The notes: generated by a model from the sequence alone, not told the origin. DNA of 64,000 bases from Flavihumibacter sp. UBA7668 (GCF_002483205.1 NZ_DLHM01000005.1:73928-137927), one strand, 5' to 3'; positions 51,714 through 61,397 are shown, counted from the stretch's first letter. Program-made: numbers and translations.

Positions 51714-52376
51714 GTGATCAACAAGGACCTGATATCGGTTTCCCTTCCCGTATTATCGATCAAAGACCCTATTTACCGGGCTTTGCAATTGATGGACGAC
51801 TGCAATGTGATCCATTTGCCGCTCGTTGAAGAAGAATTGTATGTCGGCTTAATATCTGAATCAGATCTGCTCAACAGTGAAGACGACAGCCAACCTCTTG
51901 AAACATTGAGTGCTGCCATTTCTAAAGTACGGGTTGGTCCAACAGGCCATTTTACCGAAGCGGTGCAGCTTGCCAATGAATACGGGTTAGCTGTTATTCC
52001 TGTAACCGAAACCAATTTTCAATGGATCGGTGCCATCGCATCCGCCGACCTCCTGAAATTTACCGGTCATATGATCGGTGCTGATGAACCCGGAGGAATC
52101 ATTGTGCTGGAAATGGAAAAAAGAAGTTTCGCTTTTTCTGAAATTTACAAACTGGTTGAAACAAATGATGCCCAAATTACCCAGCTAAATACCTATTTCG
52201 ATAACAATCTGGGTGTTCTATATGTTACATTAAAATTGAATAAGTTCGAACTATCCGATATCGTAGCCACTTTTCAGCGGTACGATTATCAGGTTCGGTA
52301 CTATTTTGGAGAAGAGATGTATGAAAATGAACTGAGAAACAATTATGATCATCTCATGAATTACCTCAATCTCTAA
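51714..52376 (+). CDS. CBS-domain protein
   Basis: 220 residues with a tandem CBS pair covering about residues 1-135 (DPIYRALQLMDDCNVIHLPLVEEELYVGLISESDLL; FTEAVQLANEYGLAVIPVTETNFQWIGAIASADLL). CBS pairs bind adenosine nucleotides such as AMP, ATP or c-di-AMP. The rest (VLEMEKRSFAFSEIYKLVETNDAQITQL) resembles an ACT-like domain. The start is GTG 51714, as no ATG precedes the first strand. It lies between the hydrolase and the short BamA-like gene; nadK is two genes further. Role likely regulatory, target unknown. Confidence 0.85.
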   Translation: MINKDLISVSLPVLSIKDPIYRALQLMDDCNVIHLPLVEEELYVGLISESDLLNSEDDSQPLETLSAAISKVRVGPTGHFTEAVQLANEYGLAVIPVTETNFQWIGAIASADLLKFTGHMIGADEPGGIIVLEMEKRSFAFSEIYKLVETNDAQITQLNTYFDNNLGVLYVTLKLNKFELSDIVATFQRYDYQVRYYFGEEMYENELRNNYDHLMNYLNL

Positions 52377-52436
52377 AAAAAACAGTCTTTGATTTACATT
52401 CTTTAGCTGAATCCTGTATTTTCATAGGCACTGTGT

Positions 52437-53933
52437 ATGAAAGGAATGAATATTGTGTGGAAATATAGAATCCCCCTGCTTGCAATTTTCTGCTGTCTGT
52501 TCAGTAGCGCTCTTGCACAAAACGAGCTTCCCATCCAGGAGGAAGAGAAAACAGCACCCGGGCTTAGTCCGCCTGGTGCGCATCCGGTGGAAGCAGCACC
52601 TCCCCGCCGCCTTTTCCTGATCGATCAGATTTACATCAACGGAAATAAAAAAACAAAAGACTATATCATCAAGCGGGAACTTCCTTTTAAAGAAGGAGAC
52701 TCCGTTGCCCTGAATCAACTGGTTGCCCAGTTCCGGTTAGGGAAACAACAATTGGTCAATACCCGTCTTTTTAATGATGTGGTCATTTCATTAAAAAGCT
52801 TCAGAGGATACCTGGTTGATGTACAAATCGATGTAAAAGAGCGTTGGTATTTTTTCCCAATTCCCTACCTAAAACCCATTGACAGAAACCTCCAGACCTG
52901 GGCAGAGAAAGGCTACAGTCTCGACCGTGTAAATTATGGCGCCAAACTTAATTATTATAATACAACAGGAAGGAATGATGTACTGAAACTATGGCTCATT
53001 ACCGGCTATTCCCGACAAATACAGGCTTCCTATAACCAGCCCTTTATGGATGGTTCGCTCAAAAGCGGATATGGCATCAACTTTAATTATTCCGCAATGA
53101 AAGAAGTTAATCCGCTTACGGTAGATAATCAGCAATTTTTTCTCAAGGCTGATTCCTTACCTAAAGCAGGTCGCTTCCTGGAAGAAACCATGACCGGTTC
53201 CCTTCAATGGAATTACAGGCCGGGTTTAAAAACAAGACACGTAGTAAGAGTCGGCTTTGGTATGAGTAAAATTGATAGTGCTGTATGGCAGGTAAACAGT
53301 CAGTATATCAGTAAGTCAGGTAAAACCCGGGTTATTTATCCCGAACTAAGCTATTCCATGAGTTTTCTGGATGTGGATTATTTAGCTTATCCATTGAGGG
53401 GCTTTATGGCAGACCTCCAGTTGCATCGCCGCGGATTTGGATCAGATGTGGGGATGTGGATGTTGAATATGAAAGCCACCAAGGCATGGGAAATCGGAAC
53501 AAAGGCATCCTTCTCTTCTCAATTGACAAGTACCATCAAGTTACCCTTTAAACAGCCCTTTAACCAGCATCGATTAATGGGCTATGGCGATTTTTACCTG
53601 AGAGGACTTGAAAAATATGTTATTGACGGTGTGTTGGGGGGAATGACCCGAAATACACTCCGACGCGAAATTTTGAACTTCTCCGTTCCATTACCCATCA
53701 GGAGCCAGAGCCATGACCGGGTTCCTTTCCGGATTTACGCCAAAACCTATGCCGATCTTGGATATTCCTACACCAAATATTTCCGCGACAATTCCCTGAA
53801 CAATAAATTGCTGACCACAGCCGGATTGGGAATTGATATAGTAACGCTGTATGATTTGGTCTTGCGTTTCGAATACAGCTTCAACCAAATGGGACAAAAC
53901 GGCTTCTTTTTTCACGTAAAGAATGATTTTTAA
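52437..53933 (+). CDS. short BamA/TamA-like outer-membrane protein (POTRA plus barrel)
   Basis: 498 residues with a signal peptide (LAIFCCLFSSALAQ), a Pro-rich stretch, one recognisable POTRA domain (FLIDQIYINGNKKTKDYIIKRELPFKEGDSVALNQL; LFNDVVISL) and a barrel of the Omp85 type (VKERWYFFPIPYLKPIDRN..; the end RFEYSFNQMGQNGFFFHVKNDF closes with Phe, a barrel assembly signal). At this length it is much shorter than BamA, which is also encoded in this window at 56622. It may be a TamA-like or FhaC-like translocase or a surface protein of unknown substrate. It is followed by nadK after 32 bases. Confidence 0.85.
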   Translation: MKGMNIVWKYRIPLLAIFCCLFSSALAQNELPIQEEEKTAPGLSPPGAHPVEAAPPRRLFLIDQIYINGNKKTKDYIIKRELPFKEGDSVALNQLVAQFRLGKQQLVNTRLFNDVVISLKSFRGYLVDVQIDVKERWYFFPIPYLKPIDRNLQTWAEKGYSLDRVNYGAKLNYYNTTGRNDVLKLWLITGYSRQIQASYNQPFMDGSLKSGYGINFNYSAMKEVNPLTVDNQQFFLKADSLPKAGRFLEETMTGSLQWNYRPGLKTRHVVRVGFGMSKIDSAVWQVNSQYISKSGKTRVIYPELSYSMSFLDVDYLAYPLRGFMADLQLHRRGFGSDVGMWMLNMKATKAWEIGTKASFSSQLTSTIKLPFKQPFNQHRLMGYGDFYLRGLEKYVIDGVLGGMTRNTLRREILNFSVPLPIRSQSHDRVPFRIYAKTYADLGYSYTKYFRDNSLNNKLLTTAGLGIDIVTLYDLVLRFEYSFNQMGQNGFFFHVKNDF

Positions 53934-53965
53934 TGCGCTACCTTTCCGGTGGCTAAAACAGATAC

Positions 53966-54847
53966 ATGAAAGTGGCGATTTACAGCCGGGTAATTGATCA
54001 GGATGATTATTCGGAAATACAGAACTTATTCAATGAACTCAGCAGCCTGCAGATTGAACCGGTAATTTTCCGTGCTTTTTTCGAACAGATAGCTCCCTCC
54101 GTACGTTTCCACCATAACCAGCTCACCACCTTCAGTCACTCTGAAGACCTCGACGAAAGCATTGACTTTGTAATAAGCCTGGGGGGCGATGGTACCCTGC
54201 TTGATACGGTTACCCTGGTGCGGCATAAAAAAATCCCCATTCTCGGTATTAATTTCGGCCGCCTCGGATTTCTCGCCAGTATTGGTAAGGAAGAATTGAA
54301 AACTGCTGTCGCAGCCATGGTAAACCGGCAATTTGTAATTGATCGCCGATCACTGATACATCTCGATGCAGATAAACTGCTCTTTGGTGAAACACCCTAT
54401 GCATTGAATGAATTTGCTATTCATAAGACGGATATCTCCCCGATGATAAAGATCCATACCTATCTGAATGGAGAATTTCTTAATACCTATTGGTCTGATG
54501 GCCTGATTGTTAGCACACCAACCGGATCAACTGGATATTCCCTTAGCTGTGGCGGCCCCATTGTTTTCCCCGATTCGGGTAGTTTTGTAATTACTCCTGT
54601 TGCCCCACATAACCTGAATGTCAGACCGATAATCGTTCCAGATGATAATATCATCTCCTTTGAAGTGGAGTCCAGATCGGATAATTTTATTTGTGCGCTG
54701 GACAGTCGCCGTGAAATTGTTAGTAAAAACATACAATTAGCCGTAAAAAGAGAGAAATTTGACGTAAGTATTGTGCGTCTCAATGAAAATAATTTTCTTA
54801 GCACTTTACGGACCAAGCTGTCCTGGGGACTGGACACACGTAATTAG
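53966..54847 (+). CDS. nadK: NAD kinase
   Basis: Makes NADP+ from NAD+ and ATP. The 293-residue protein has the family motif SLGGDGTLLD (Asp75 in GGDGT is the expected catalytic residue), ILGINFGRLGFLA, ALNEFAIHKTD (the NE motif that binds NAD) and TPTGSTGYSLSCGGP. Length is normal for bacterial NAD kinases. ATG 53966 starts the first strand (MKVAIYSR). It lies between the short BamA-like gene and the DUF6089 gene, likely in one transcript. Confidence 0.96.
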   Translation: MKVAIYSRVIDQDDYSEIQNLFNELSSLQIEPVIFRAFFEQIAPSVRFHHNQLTTFSHSEDLDESIDFVISLGGDGTLLDTVTLVRHKKIPILGINFGRLGFLASIGKEELKTAVAAMVNRQFVIDRRSLIHLDADKLLFGETPYALNEFAIHKTDISPMIKIHTYLNGEFLNTYWSDGLIVSTPTGSTGYSLSCGGPIVFPDSGSFVITPVAPHNLNVRPIIVPDDNIISFEVESRSDNFICALDSRREIVSKNIQLAVKREKFDVSIVRLNENNFLSTLRTKLSWGLDTRN

Positions 54848-54893
54848 CATTTCCTTTATCAGAACCTCTATTGTTTAAGCGTTATATTGCAAT

Positions 54894-55748
54894 ATGAAGA
54901 AAATCATCCTGCCGCTGCTGGCAGTACTTACCCTGCATTCCGCTGCCCGTGCACAGATGGAATCCATTACTCAGGAAGGAGAAATAGGCATATCACTCGG
55001 TGCTGCCCATTACTTCGGCGACCTGAATACTTCGGCCAAGGTTAACCGCGCCAAACTGGCGTTTGGTGTATTTTTTCGTAAACAGTTTGGTAATTATATA
55101 GCCGTTCGGGTGGGAGGGCAGTTTGCCCAGGTTGGTTATGCTGATAAATATTATTCAGACAATGAATTTCAGCGCAGAAGGAACCTCAGTTTTAACAGCA
55201 GTATCTGGGAATTGGCCTTACAGGGTGATTTTAATTTTTTCAAATACGTTCCTGGCTCCTACGACCATCGCTTTACACCCTATGTAACTATCGGAGCCAG
55301 TATTTTCAGTTATGATCCCTATGCCTACCTTAATGGGCAAAAATATTTTTTACGCCCACTTGGTACCGAAGGACAGGGTTCAGCAGCCTATCCAAACCGG
55401 AAACCGTATAGCAGCATGGCCTTCGCTATTCCTTTTGGAGTAGGGGTTAAATACTCCCTCAATGAAAAAATAAATGTTGGCTTTGAAGTCCTGCATCGTT
55501 TTACCAATACAGATTATATGGATGATGTCAGCACTACCTATGTAGGTGCAGATAAATTTCCGCCATTGCCGGATGGTTCCCAAACACCGGGATTCCTGCT
55601 TCAGGACAGAAGTTATGAAGTAGGCGAAATCATTGGTATTGAAGGGCGCCAACGTGGTTATGCCGGACAAAAAGACCAGTTTATTACTGCTCAGTTTACG
55701 GTAAGTTTTAACCTTACCAGCTATCGATGTCCAACTCCCAAATACTAG
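54894..55748 (+). CDS. DUF6089-type outer-membrane beta-barrel protein
   Basis: 284 residues with a signal peptide (IILPLLAVLTLHSAARA) and about 10-12 amphipathic strands, for example GEIGISLGAAHYFGDLN, YIAVRVGGQFAQVGYADKYY and FTPYVTIGASIFSY, ending QFTVSFNLTSYRCPTPKY. The GEIGxxxGxxxYxGDLN opening is the hallmark of the DUF6089 family of Bacteroidota barrels, whose function is not known. It sits just upstream of uppS in the envelope cluster, 60 bases away. Confidence 0.85.
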   Translation: MKKIILPLLAVLTLHSAARAQMESITQEGEIGISLGAAHYFGDLNTSAKVNRAKLAFGVFFRKQFGNYIAVRVGGQFAQVGYADKYYSDNEFQRRRNLSFNSSIWELALQGDFNFFKYVPGSYDHRFTPYVTIGASIFSYDPYAYLNGQKYFLRPLGTEGQGSAAYPNRKPYSSMAFAIPFGVGVKYSLNEKINVGFEVLHRFTNTDYMDDVSTTYVGADKFPPLPDGSQTPGFLLQDRSYEVGEIIGIEGRQRGYAGQKDQFITAQFTVSFNLTSYRCPTPKY

Positions 55749-55811
55749 GAATCTCAATCCTGTAGGCGGGTTCGGCATTTTCCGTACCTTCGCAGCCTGA
55801 AATTTGATTAT

Positions 55812-56567
55812 ATGAGTTCGCTCGAAGCGAAAATTGACCGGCAAAAGCTCCCCCGTCATATTGCGATCATAATGGATGGCAATGGTCGTTGGGCCCAGGA
55901 AAAGGGCCAGGACCGCCTTTATGGCCATTTTCATGGCGTGGAAAGCGTGCGGGATATAGTGGAAGGCTGCGCTGAGCTGGGTATCGGATACCTTACCCTT
56001 TATGCATTCAGCACAGAAAACTGGGACCGACCAGCAAAGGAAGTGAACGGTTTAATGGAATTATTGGTTGATACGATTCGGAAAGAAGTGGAAACCCTGA
56101 ATAGAAATAATATAAAACTGCATGTAATTGGTGACCGGGCCATGCTTCCGGACTATGCACAGCAGGAATTGAAAGAAGCACTGGATATGACCGGAGCTAA
56201 TACCGGTTTACAGCTGGTAATGGCACTGAGTTACAGCAGCCGATGGGAAATGGTGGAAGCAGTAAAGAAAATTGCCCTGGAGGTGAAAGCAGGTCGCCTG
56301 CAACCCGAAGGAATAACCCAGGATATTATCTCGCAATACCTGTGTACCAGTGAGTTTCCGGATCCCGAATTCATGATCCGTACCAGTGGCGAATATCGGA
56401 TTAGCAATTTCCTGCTCTACCAACTGGCTTATGCAGAACTCTATTTTACCGATGTACGCTGGCCCGATTTCCGAAAAGAAAACTTATATGAAGCTATTCT
56501 GGATTATCAACAGAGAGAAAGAAGATTTGGAAAAACCAGCGCTCAGATACAGGAAGCGCCCCTTTAA
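55812..56567 (+). CDS. uppS: isoprenyl transferase (undecaprenyl diphosphate synthase)
   Basis: Adds isoprene units to farnesyl diphosphate to make the C55 carrier for peptidoglycan and glycans. The 251-residue protein has the catalytic block AIIMDGNGRWAQEKG (Asp22), TLYAFSTENWDRP, and near the end PDPEFMIRTSGEYRISNFLLYQLAYAELYF, with RxxGExRxSNFL and the Glu-rich end that binds diphosphate-Mg2+. Length is standard. It stands immediately before bamA, 54 bases away, as in many Bacteroidota. Confidence 0.95.
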   Translation: MSSLEAKIDRQKLPRHIAIIMDGNGRWAQEKGQDRLYGHFHGVESVRDIVEGCAELGIGYLTLYAFSTENWDRPAKEVNGLMELLVDTIRKEVETLNRNNIKLHVIGDRAMLPDYAQQELKEALDMTGANTGLQLVMALSYSSRWEMVEAVKKIALEVKAGRLQPEGITQDIISQYLCTSEFPDPEFMIRTSGEYRISNFLLYQLAYAELYFTDVRWPDFRKENLYEAILDYQQRERRFGKTSAQIQEAPL

Positions 56568-56621
56568 CAAAGCTTTTTTAAACAATCCCCTTAATTTGCC
56601 TACTTTATTAAAACCAACTGG

Positions 56622-59348
56622 ATGCACTCACGAATAGTCGTTGTTGCTTTACTGCTTTTGTTGATTGGACGGACTGCCACAGCGCAACAACCGGATACTA
56701 CCCGACCTACTGCTATTGATCCAGATTTGGAGGAATTGGCAAACGCAAGAAATCCCAAAGAATACACCATTGCCGGTATTGCTGTAACCGGTACCAAATA
56801 CCGCGATGAATCACTGCTTTTATCCATATCGGGACTCTCTATAGGAGATAAAGTGGTTATTCCCGGTAGTGATAATATCAGTAAGGCTATTATTAACCTG
56901 TGGAAGCAGAATTTGTTCTCCGATGTGGAGATCTTTTATACCAAAGTGGAAGGCCGGAATCTCTATATTGAAATCAATGTAACAGAGCGTCCAAGTCTCT
57001 CCAATTTTTATTTTAAAGGAGTAAAAAAATCAGAACAGGAAGATCTCTCAGGAAAAACCGGTTTGGTTAAGGGACGGGTGATTACCGAGAATATGAAAAA
57101 GACCGCCGTTGAAAACATCATCAAATATTATGTTGAAAAAGGTTTTCAGGGCGCAAAAGTTACGATCGAAGAAACACCGGATCCTGCTTTCGTAAATACA
57201 CAACAACTTACTTTTCGGATAGCAAAAGGAAATAAGGTTCGGATCAACCAGGTGAGCTTCTTTGGAAATGAAGAAGTAAATGAGCTCCGTTTGAAAAAGA
57301 AAATGAAAGGCACAAAGGAAACTACCAGACTCACCCTCTATCCCAAAGTAGATTCCAGTAGTTATGGAGTTCAGAAACCGGTAAGCATTTCAGAATATAT
57401 GAAGGATCTTGGATTTTTATCCGTTACAAAAACCGGTAATTTTCTGGATCCTTATTTTCGTTTCAAATTATTCAGCTCTGCCAAATACAATGAAACAAAA
57501 TACATAGAAGACAAAGAAAAAATCCTCGAATACTATAACTCCCTTGGATACCGTGATGCGGCCATTCTGGAGGATACGATGTATTATACCAAAAAAGGAA
57601 ACCTGAACATTGACCTTAAAGTAGATGAAGGCCGTCGGTATTATTTTGGAAATATTGCCTGGAGAGGAAATACCCAATATTCTGATTCGGTACTGAACGT
57701 GTTGCTTGGTATCAAAAAAGGAGATATCTACAACCTGGAAACACTGAATTCCAAACTGGGTAAACAAATGTCGCCGGAAGGTGGTGATATCAGTGGACTC
57801 TATATGGATGACGGATATTTATTCTTCTCCATTGATCCAATTGAAACTGCAGTTTACAATGATACCATTGACTTTGAAATCAGGATGCGTGAAGGTCCGC
57901 AGGCTACCATCAAAAATGTAAATATTGCGGGTAACGAAAAAACCAAGGAACACGTTATCCGTCGCGAAATCAGAACTGTTCCGGGTGAAAAATTCAGCCG
58001 TGCCGCACTGATCCGCTCCAATAGAGAGATTGCCAATCTTGGTTTCTTCAATCAGGAAAAAATTGACATCAATCCGGTACCAAATCCGGATGATGGAACC
58101 GTGGATATAAATTATAAGGTAGAAGAAAAATCCAATGACCAGTTGGAGTTATCAGCAGGCTGGGGTGGTAATATCGGTTTAACAGGAACCCTGGGGGTAA
58201 CGTTTAATAATTTCTCCATTAAAAATATCTTCAATAAAAAAACCTGGGATCCTTTGCCATCAGGAGACGGACAGAAATTAAGTCTGCGTTTGCAGAGTAA
58301 TGGTCGTCAGTTCCGTTCGTATAACTTTAGTTTTACAGAACCCTGGCTGGGAGGCAAACGCAGAAACTCATTTACGGTAAGTTTTTACAGTACCAGATTT
58401 GCCAATTCTTATAATCCGTTTACCGGTTTGTATGATAGAAAAGCAGGGGATACCTCCTATTTAAGAACATTGGGCGTATCAATAGCTCTGGGAAAACAGC
58501 TGAGATGGCCTGATGATTTCTTTACGTTGGTGTATTCTCTCAACTTCACACAATATAAACTTCGGAATTATCCTGCACTTTTCAGAAATCTGGATAATTT
58601 AACCGCACACAACCTGAGTTTAAAATTAGCACTGAGCCGGTCATCCATTGATCAGCCGATTTTCCCGAAAAGTGGTTCCAACTTTATGGCAAGTGTGCAA
58701 GCCACACCTCCGTATTCTCTGATTGACCCAAGTAGGGTGAAGTCTGCCAACGCATATGAACTCCCTGAATTCCATAAATGGCGTTTTACGGGTGAATGGT
58801 ACGTGCCTATTGGAAAACCAATGGGCGCAGATAAGAGCCGTCAGTTTGTATTGAAGGCGGCTGCCAAATTTGGTTTCATGGGACGATATAATTCGAAACT
58901 TGACTATTCTCCTTTTGAGCGATTCCAGGTGGGGGATGCCGGACTGACCAATAACTTCGGTTTGTTGGGTTATGATATCATTGCACATAGAGGTTATCCG
59001 GTTTATGACAATTCTGATCCAACCATAAATCCGGATCGTTCATCGGCTACTGAATTCTTTACCATGTTTAATAAATACACCCTGGAACTTCGCTATCCAT
59101 TCTCAACCAATCCGAACAGTACTATTTTCGGCTTAGCTTTCTTTGAGGCGGCAAATGGTTGGTATAATTATAAAGATTACAATCCCTTCCAGTTGCGTCG
59201 CAGTGCGGGTGTGGGTATGCGCTTCTTCCTCCCCATGTTTGGATTGCTTGGATTTGATTATGGCGTAGGATTTGATCGGATAACACCAAATGGAAAACTC
59301 CGGGATGCGGCAAGGTTTACCTTTATGCTTGGATTTGAACCGGAATAA
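56622..59348 (+). CDS. bamA: outer membrane protein assembly factor BamA
   Basis: Core of the BAM machine, which inserts beta-barrel proteins in the outer membrane. The 908-residue protein has a signal peptide (IVVVALLLLLIGRTATAQ), POTRA repeats (first YTIAGIAVTGTKYRDESLLLSISGLSIGDKVV; last ATIKNVNIAGNEKTKEHVIRREIRTVPGEKFSRAALIRSNREIANLGFF), and a 16-strand barrel from about residue 500 (LELSAGWGGNIGLTGTLGVTFNNFSIKNIF), ending RFTFMLGFEPE. The VRGF/IRGY-type lid motif is represented near LLGYDIIAHRGYPVY. It is followed by two Skp-like chaperone genes, the usual partners. Confidence 0.95.
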   Translation: MHSRIVVVALLLLLIGRTATAQQPDTTRPTAIDPDLEELANARNPKEYTIAGIAVTGTKYRDESLLLSISGLSIGDKVVIPGSDNISKAIINLWKQNLFSDVEIFYTKVEGRNLYIEINVTERPSLSNFYFKGVKKSEQEDLSGKTGLVKGRVITENMKKTAVENIIKYYVEKGFQGAKVTIEETPDPAFVNTQQLTFRIAKGNKVRINQVSFFGNEEVNELRLKKKMKGTKETTRLTLYPKVDSSSYGVQKPVSISEYMKDLGFLSVTKTGNFLDPYFRFKLFSSAKYNETKYIEDKEKILEYYNSLGYRDAAILEDTMYYTKKGNLNIDLKVDEGRRYYFGNIAWRGNTQYSDSVLNVLLGIKKGDIYNLETLNSKLGKQMSPEGGDISGLYMDDGYLFFSIDPIETAVYNDTIDFEIRMREGPQATIKNVNIAGNEKTKEHVIRREIRTVPGEKFSRAALIRSNREIANLGFFNQEKIDINPVPNPDDGTVDINYKVEEKSNDQLELSAGWGGNIGLTGTLGVTFNNFSIKNIFNKKTWDPLPSGDGQKLSLRLQSNGRQFRSYNFSFTEPWLGGKRRNSFTVSFYSTRFANSYNPFTGLYDRKAGDTSYLRTLGVSIALGKQLRWPDDFFTLVYSLNFTQYKLRNYPALFRNLDNLTAHNLSLKLALSRSSIDQPIFPKSGSNFMASVQATPPYSLIDPSRVKSANAYELPEFHKWRFTGEWYVPIGKPMGADKSRQFVLKAAAKFGFMGRYNSKLDYSPFERFQVGDAGLTNNFGLLGYDIIAHRGYPVYDNSDPTINPDRSSATEFFTMFNKYTLELRYPFSTNPNSTIFGLAFFEAANGWYNYKDYNPFQLRRSAGVGMRFFLPMFGLLGFDYGVGFDRITPNGKLRDAARFTFMLGFEPE

Positions 59349-59377
59349 TAAATTCATCAACATTAAATAGGATGGTT

Positions 59378-59890
59378 ATGAAAAAACTGGTTATTGTTTG
59401 TGTTGCTTTATTGTTATCAGCAGTGGCTGTACAAGCCCAGCGATATGCAATAGTAGATACCCGTTATATTCTTGATAAGTTGCCGGAATATAAAGAGGCG
59501 CAGGAAGCCCTGAATAAAACCAGTGAAATCTGGCAGGCTGAAATTGATTCTAAGCAGCAGACGCTCAATAAATTATATAAGGATTATGAAGCCGAGAAAG
59601 TAATGCTGAGTCCGGATTTGTTGAAAAAAAGAGAAGATGAAATCTTTAATCGGGAGAAAGAAGTAAGAGAGCTTCAGCGTCAGCGTTTTGGATTTGAAGG
59701 AGACCTTTTCAAAAAGCGTCAGGAACTGGTAAAACCCATACAGGACAAGGTTTACGCGGCTATTCAAAAAATTGCTGTGGCCAGAATGTATGACTTTATT
59801 TTGGACAGAAGTGAAGGAATTACCGTTATATTTGCCGACCCCAAGCTCGACAAAAGTGAGGATGTGCTTAGGGAGTTAGGTGTTAAATAA
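59378..59890 (+). CDS. OmpH/Skp family periplasmic chaperone
   Basis: 170-residue chaperone of the Skp family, which holds unfolded outer-membrane proteins on the way to BamA. The signal peptide (LVIVCVALLLSAVAVQAQ) is followed by RYAIVDTRYILDKLPEYKEAQEAL, then a long coiled coil (LNKLYKDYEAEKVMLSPDLLKKREDEIFNREKEVRELQ) and a returning strand (DFILDRSEGITVIFADPKLD). ATG 59378 has AGG six bases upstream; ATG 59372 is an alternative. Lies 29 bases after bamA and is paralogous to the next gene. Confidence 0.92.
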   Translation: MKKLVIVCVALLLSAVAVQAQRYAIVDTRYILDKLPEYKEAQEALNKTSEIWQAEIDSKQQTLNKLYKDYEAEKVMLSPDLLKKREDEIFNREKEVRELQRQRFGFEGDLFKKRQELVKPIQDKVYAAIQKIAVARMYDFILDRSEGITVIFADPKLDKSEDVLRELGVK

Positions 59891-59957
59891 AGTTAAATTA
59901 GATTAACAAAGACAACTAAAACCAAAACGAAAACAACTTAAAGTAACAAAACATCGC

Positions 59958-60464
59958 ATGAAAAAAGTTTTATCTGTTCTGATGGTAGCGCTGGGATTGG
60001 TAGCATTCAATCATTCTGCACAGGCTCAAACCAAAATTGGTTACATCAGCTTTAATGAAATCGTGGCATTGATGCCGGAGGCAAAAAAAGCCGATTCTTC
60101 TCTTGTTCAATTCCGTGATGCACTGATCCAGAGTGCGCAGGAAAAAGAAACCGCTTTGAATGAGGCAATCACCAAATTCAATGCTGATTCTGCTAAAATG
60201 ACCCAGGCGGTTAAAGATGTGAAAAGAAAAGAATTGCAGCAAAAGCTGACTGAGTTGCAGGGTGAAGAGCAGCGTATTCAGCAGGAATTGCAGAAACGCC
60301 AGGAAGAACTGAGCGAACCAATTCAGAAAAAGGCGATGGATGCAGTACAGGCTGTAGCTAAAGAAAGTGGCTATACTTATGTGTTTCCAAAAGAATACAT
60401 GATTGTATCTCCACCTGCAGATGATCTGCTGCCGCTGGTTAAAAAGAAATTAGGCCTTAAATAA
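59958..60464 (+). CDS. OmpH/Skp family periplasmic chaperone, second copy
   Basis: 168-residue paralogue of the preceding chaperone. Signal peptide (LSVLMVALGLVAFNHSAQAQ), then KIGYISFNEIVALMPEAKKADSSL, a Gln/Glu/Lys-rich coiled coil (KELQQKLTELQGEEQRIQQELQKRQEEL) and the closing ESGYTYVFPKEYMIVSPPADDL. The tandem pair behind bamA is the normal arrangement in Bacteroidota; the two proteins may form mixed trimers or serve different clients. It is 67 bases after the first copy. A perfect terminator follows. Confidence 0.93.
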   Translation: MKKVLSVLMVALGLVAFNHSAQAQTKIGYISFNEIVALMPEAKKADSSLVQFRDALIQSAQEKETALNEAITKFNADSAKMTQAVKDVKRKELQQKLTELQGEEQRIQQELQKRQEELSEPIQKKAMDAVQAVAKESGYTYVFPKEYMIVSPPADDLLPLVKKKLGLK

Positions 60465-60489
60465 AGATACTTTTCACAGGCTCTGTATG

Positions 60490-60516
60490 AACGCCGGGAT
60501 AGCATCCCGGCGTTTG
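60490..60516 (+). terminator. terminator after the second ompH gene
   Basis: Perfect eleven-base stem AACGCCGGGAT (60490-60500) / ATCCCGGCGTT (60504-60514), loop AGC; the tail is TGTTAT, only moderately T-rich. Confidence 0.75.
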
Positions 60517-60517
60517 T

Positions 60518-60525
60518 TATATTTG
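60518..60525 (+). promoter_or_regulatory. -7 box TATATTTG for murI
   Basis: Exact TAnnTTTG match eight bases before the ATG at 60534, so the mRNA would be nearly leaderless. Confidence 0.5.
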
Positions 60526-60533
60526 GGTATCTC

Positions 60534-61361
60534 ATGAATACTAAACTGGCACCAATAGGTGTATTTGATTCCGGCTATGGTGGCTTGACGGTGATGAAAG
60601 AAATCGTACGGGCAATGCCGGCCTACGATTATATTTACCTGGGCGATAATGCACGTGCGCCGTATGGTACCCGAAGTTTTGACACCGTTTACCGGTACAC
60701 GCTTGAATGTGTGAAATGGTTTTTTCAGCAGGGTTGTCCCCTGGTGGTACTTGCCTGCAATACAGCTTCGGCAAAAGCATTGAGAAGCATTCAGCAAAAT
60801 GATCTGCCAGGTTTGGCTCCTGAAAATCGGGTGCTGGGTGTAATACGACCCACAACGGAATTAATTGGCAGGTTAAGCAAAACGGGAACGGTAGGTATTT
60901 TGGCTACCACGGGAACGGTCAGTTCCAATTCTTACCCGATTGAAATAGAAAAATTTTATCCTGCACTCAAAGTGTATCAGGAAGCCTGCCCAATGTGGGT
61001 ACCTTTGGTAGAAAATAATGAATATTCCGGCGAAGGAGCCGATTTTTTCGTTAGAAAACACGTGCAGGCTTTGCTGGGAAAGGCGCCTGGCTTGGATACG
61101 GTACTACTTGCCTGTACACATTATCCACTGCTTTCTGAGAAAATCAGCCGATTTCTACCCTCTGAAGTGCAGCTGATATCGCAGGGTTCAATTGTTGCAG
61201 CAAGTTTGGTTGATTATCTGAAAAGACATCCCGAAATGAATCAGCGTCTGACTCAAACCGGGACAAGATATTTTTTTACTACGGATGATGCCCGTGATTT
61301 TGAACAACACGCCAGTATGTTTTATGGTGCACCGATTCAGGCTGAAAAAATTGATCTGTAA
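60534..61361 (+). CDS. murI: glutamate racemase
   Basis: Makes D-glutamate for peptidoglycan. The 275-residue protein has the opening GVFDSGYGGLTVMKEI (Asp12 and Ser13), the two catalytic cysteines in VVLACNTAS (Cys75) and LACTHYPLL (Cys194), and GVIRPTTEL. Length is normal. ATG 60534 lies right after a -7 box TATATTTG, so it may have its own, almost leaderless, mRNA; the terminator in front separates it from the chaperone genes. Confidence 0.96.
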   Translation: MNTKLAPIGVFDSGYGGLTVMKEIVRAMPAYDYIYLGDNARAPYGTRSFDTVYRYTLECVKWFFQQGCPLVVLACNTASAKALRSIQQNDLPGLAPENRVLGVIRPTTELIGRLSKTGTVGILATTGTVSSNSYPIEIEKFYPALKVYQEACPMWVPLVENNEYSGEGADFFVRKHVQALLGKAPGLDTVLLACTHYPLLSEKISRFLPSEVQLISQGSIVAASLVDYLKRHPEMNQRLTQTGTRYFFTTDDARDFEQHASMFYGAPIQAEKIDL

Positions 61362-61389
61362 TCCGGGTCATTTTTTTCCAATATTTCAT

Positions 61390-61397
61390 TACCTTTG
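61390..61397 (+). promoter_or_regulatory. -7 box TACCTTTG for rpmH
   Basis: Exact TAnnTTTG match. Transcription from about 61404 gives a GC-rich leader of roughly 100 bases before rpmH at 61505. No clear -33 TTG. Confidence 0.5.

Noticed and set aside
55380..55934. Minus-strand frame of 184 codons across DUF6089 and uppS
   Set aside because: Crosses two genes with strong family matches on the plus strand.
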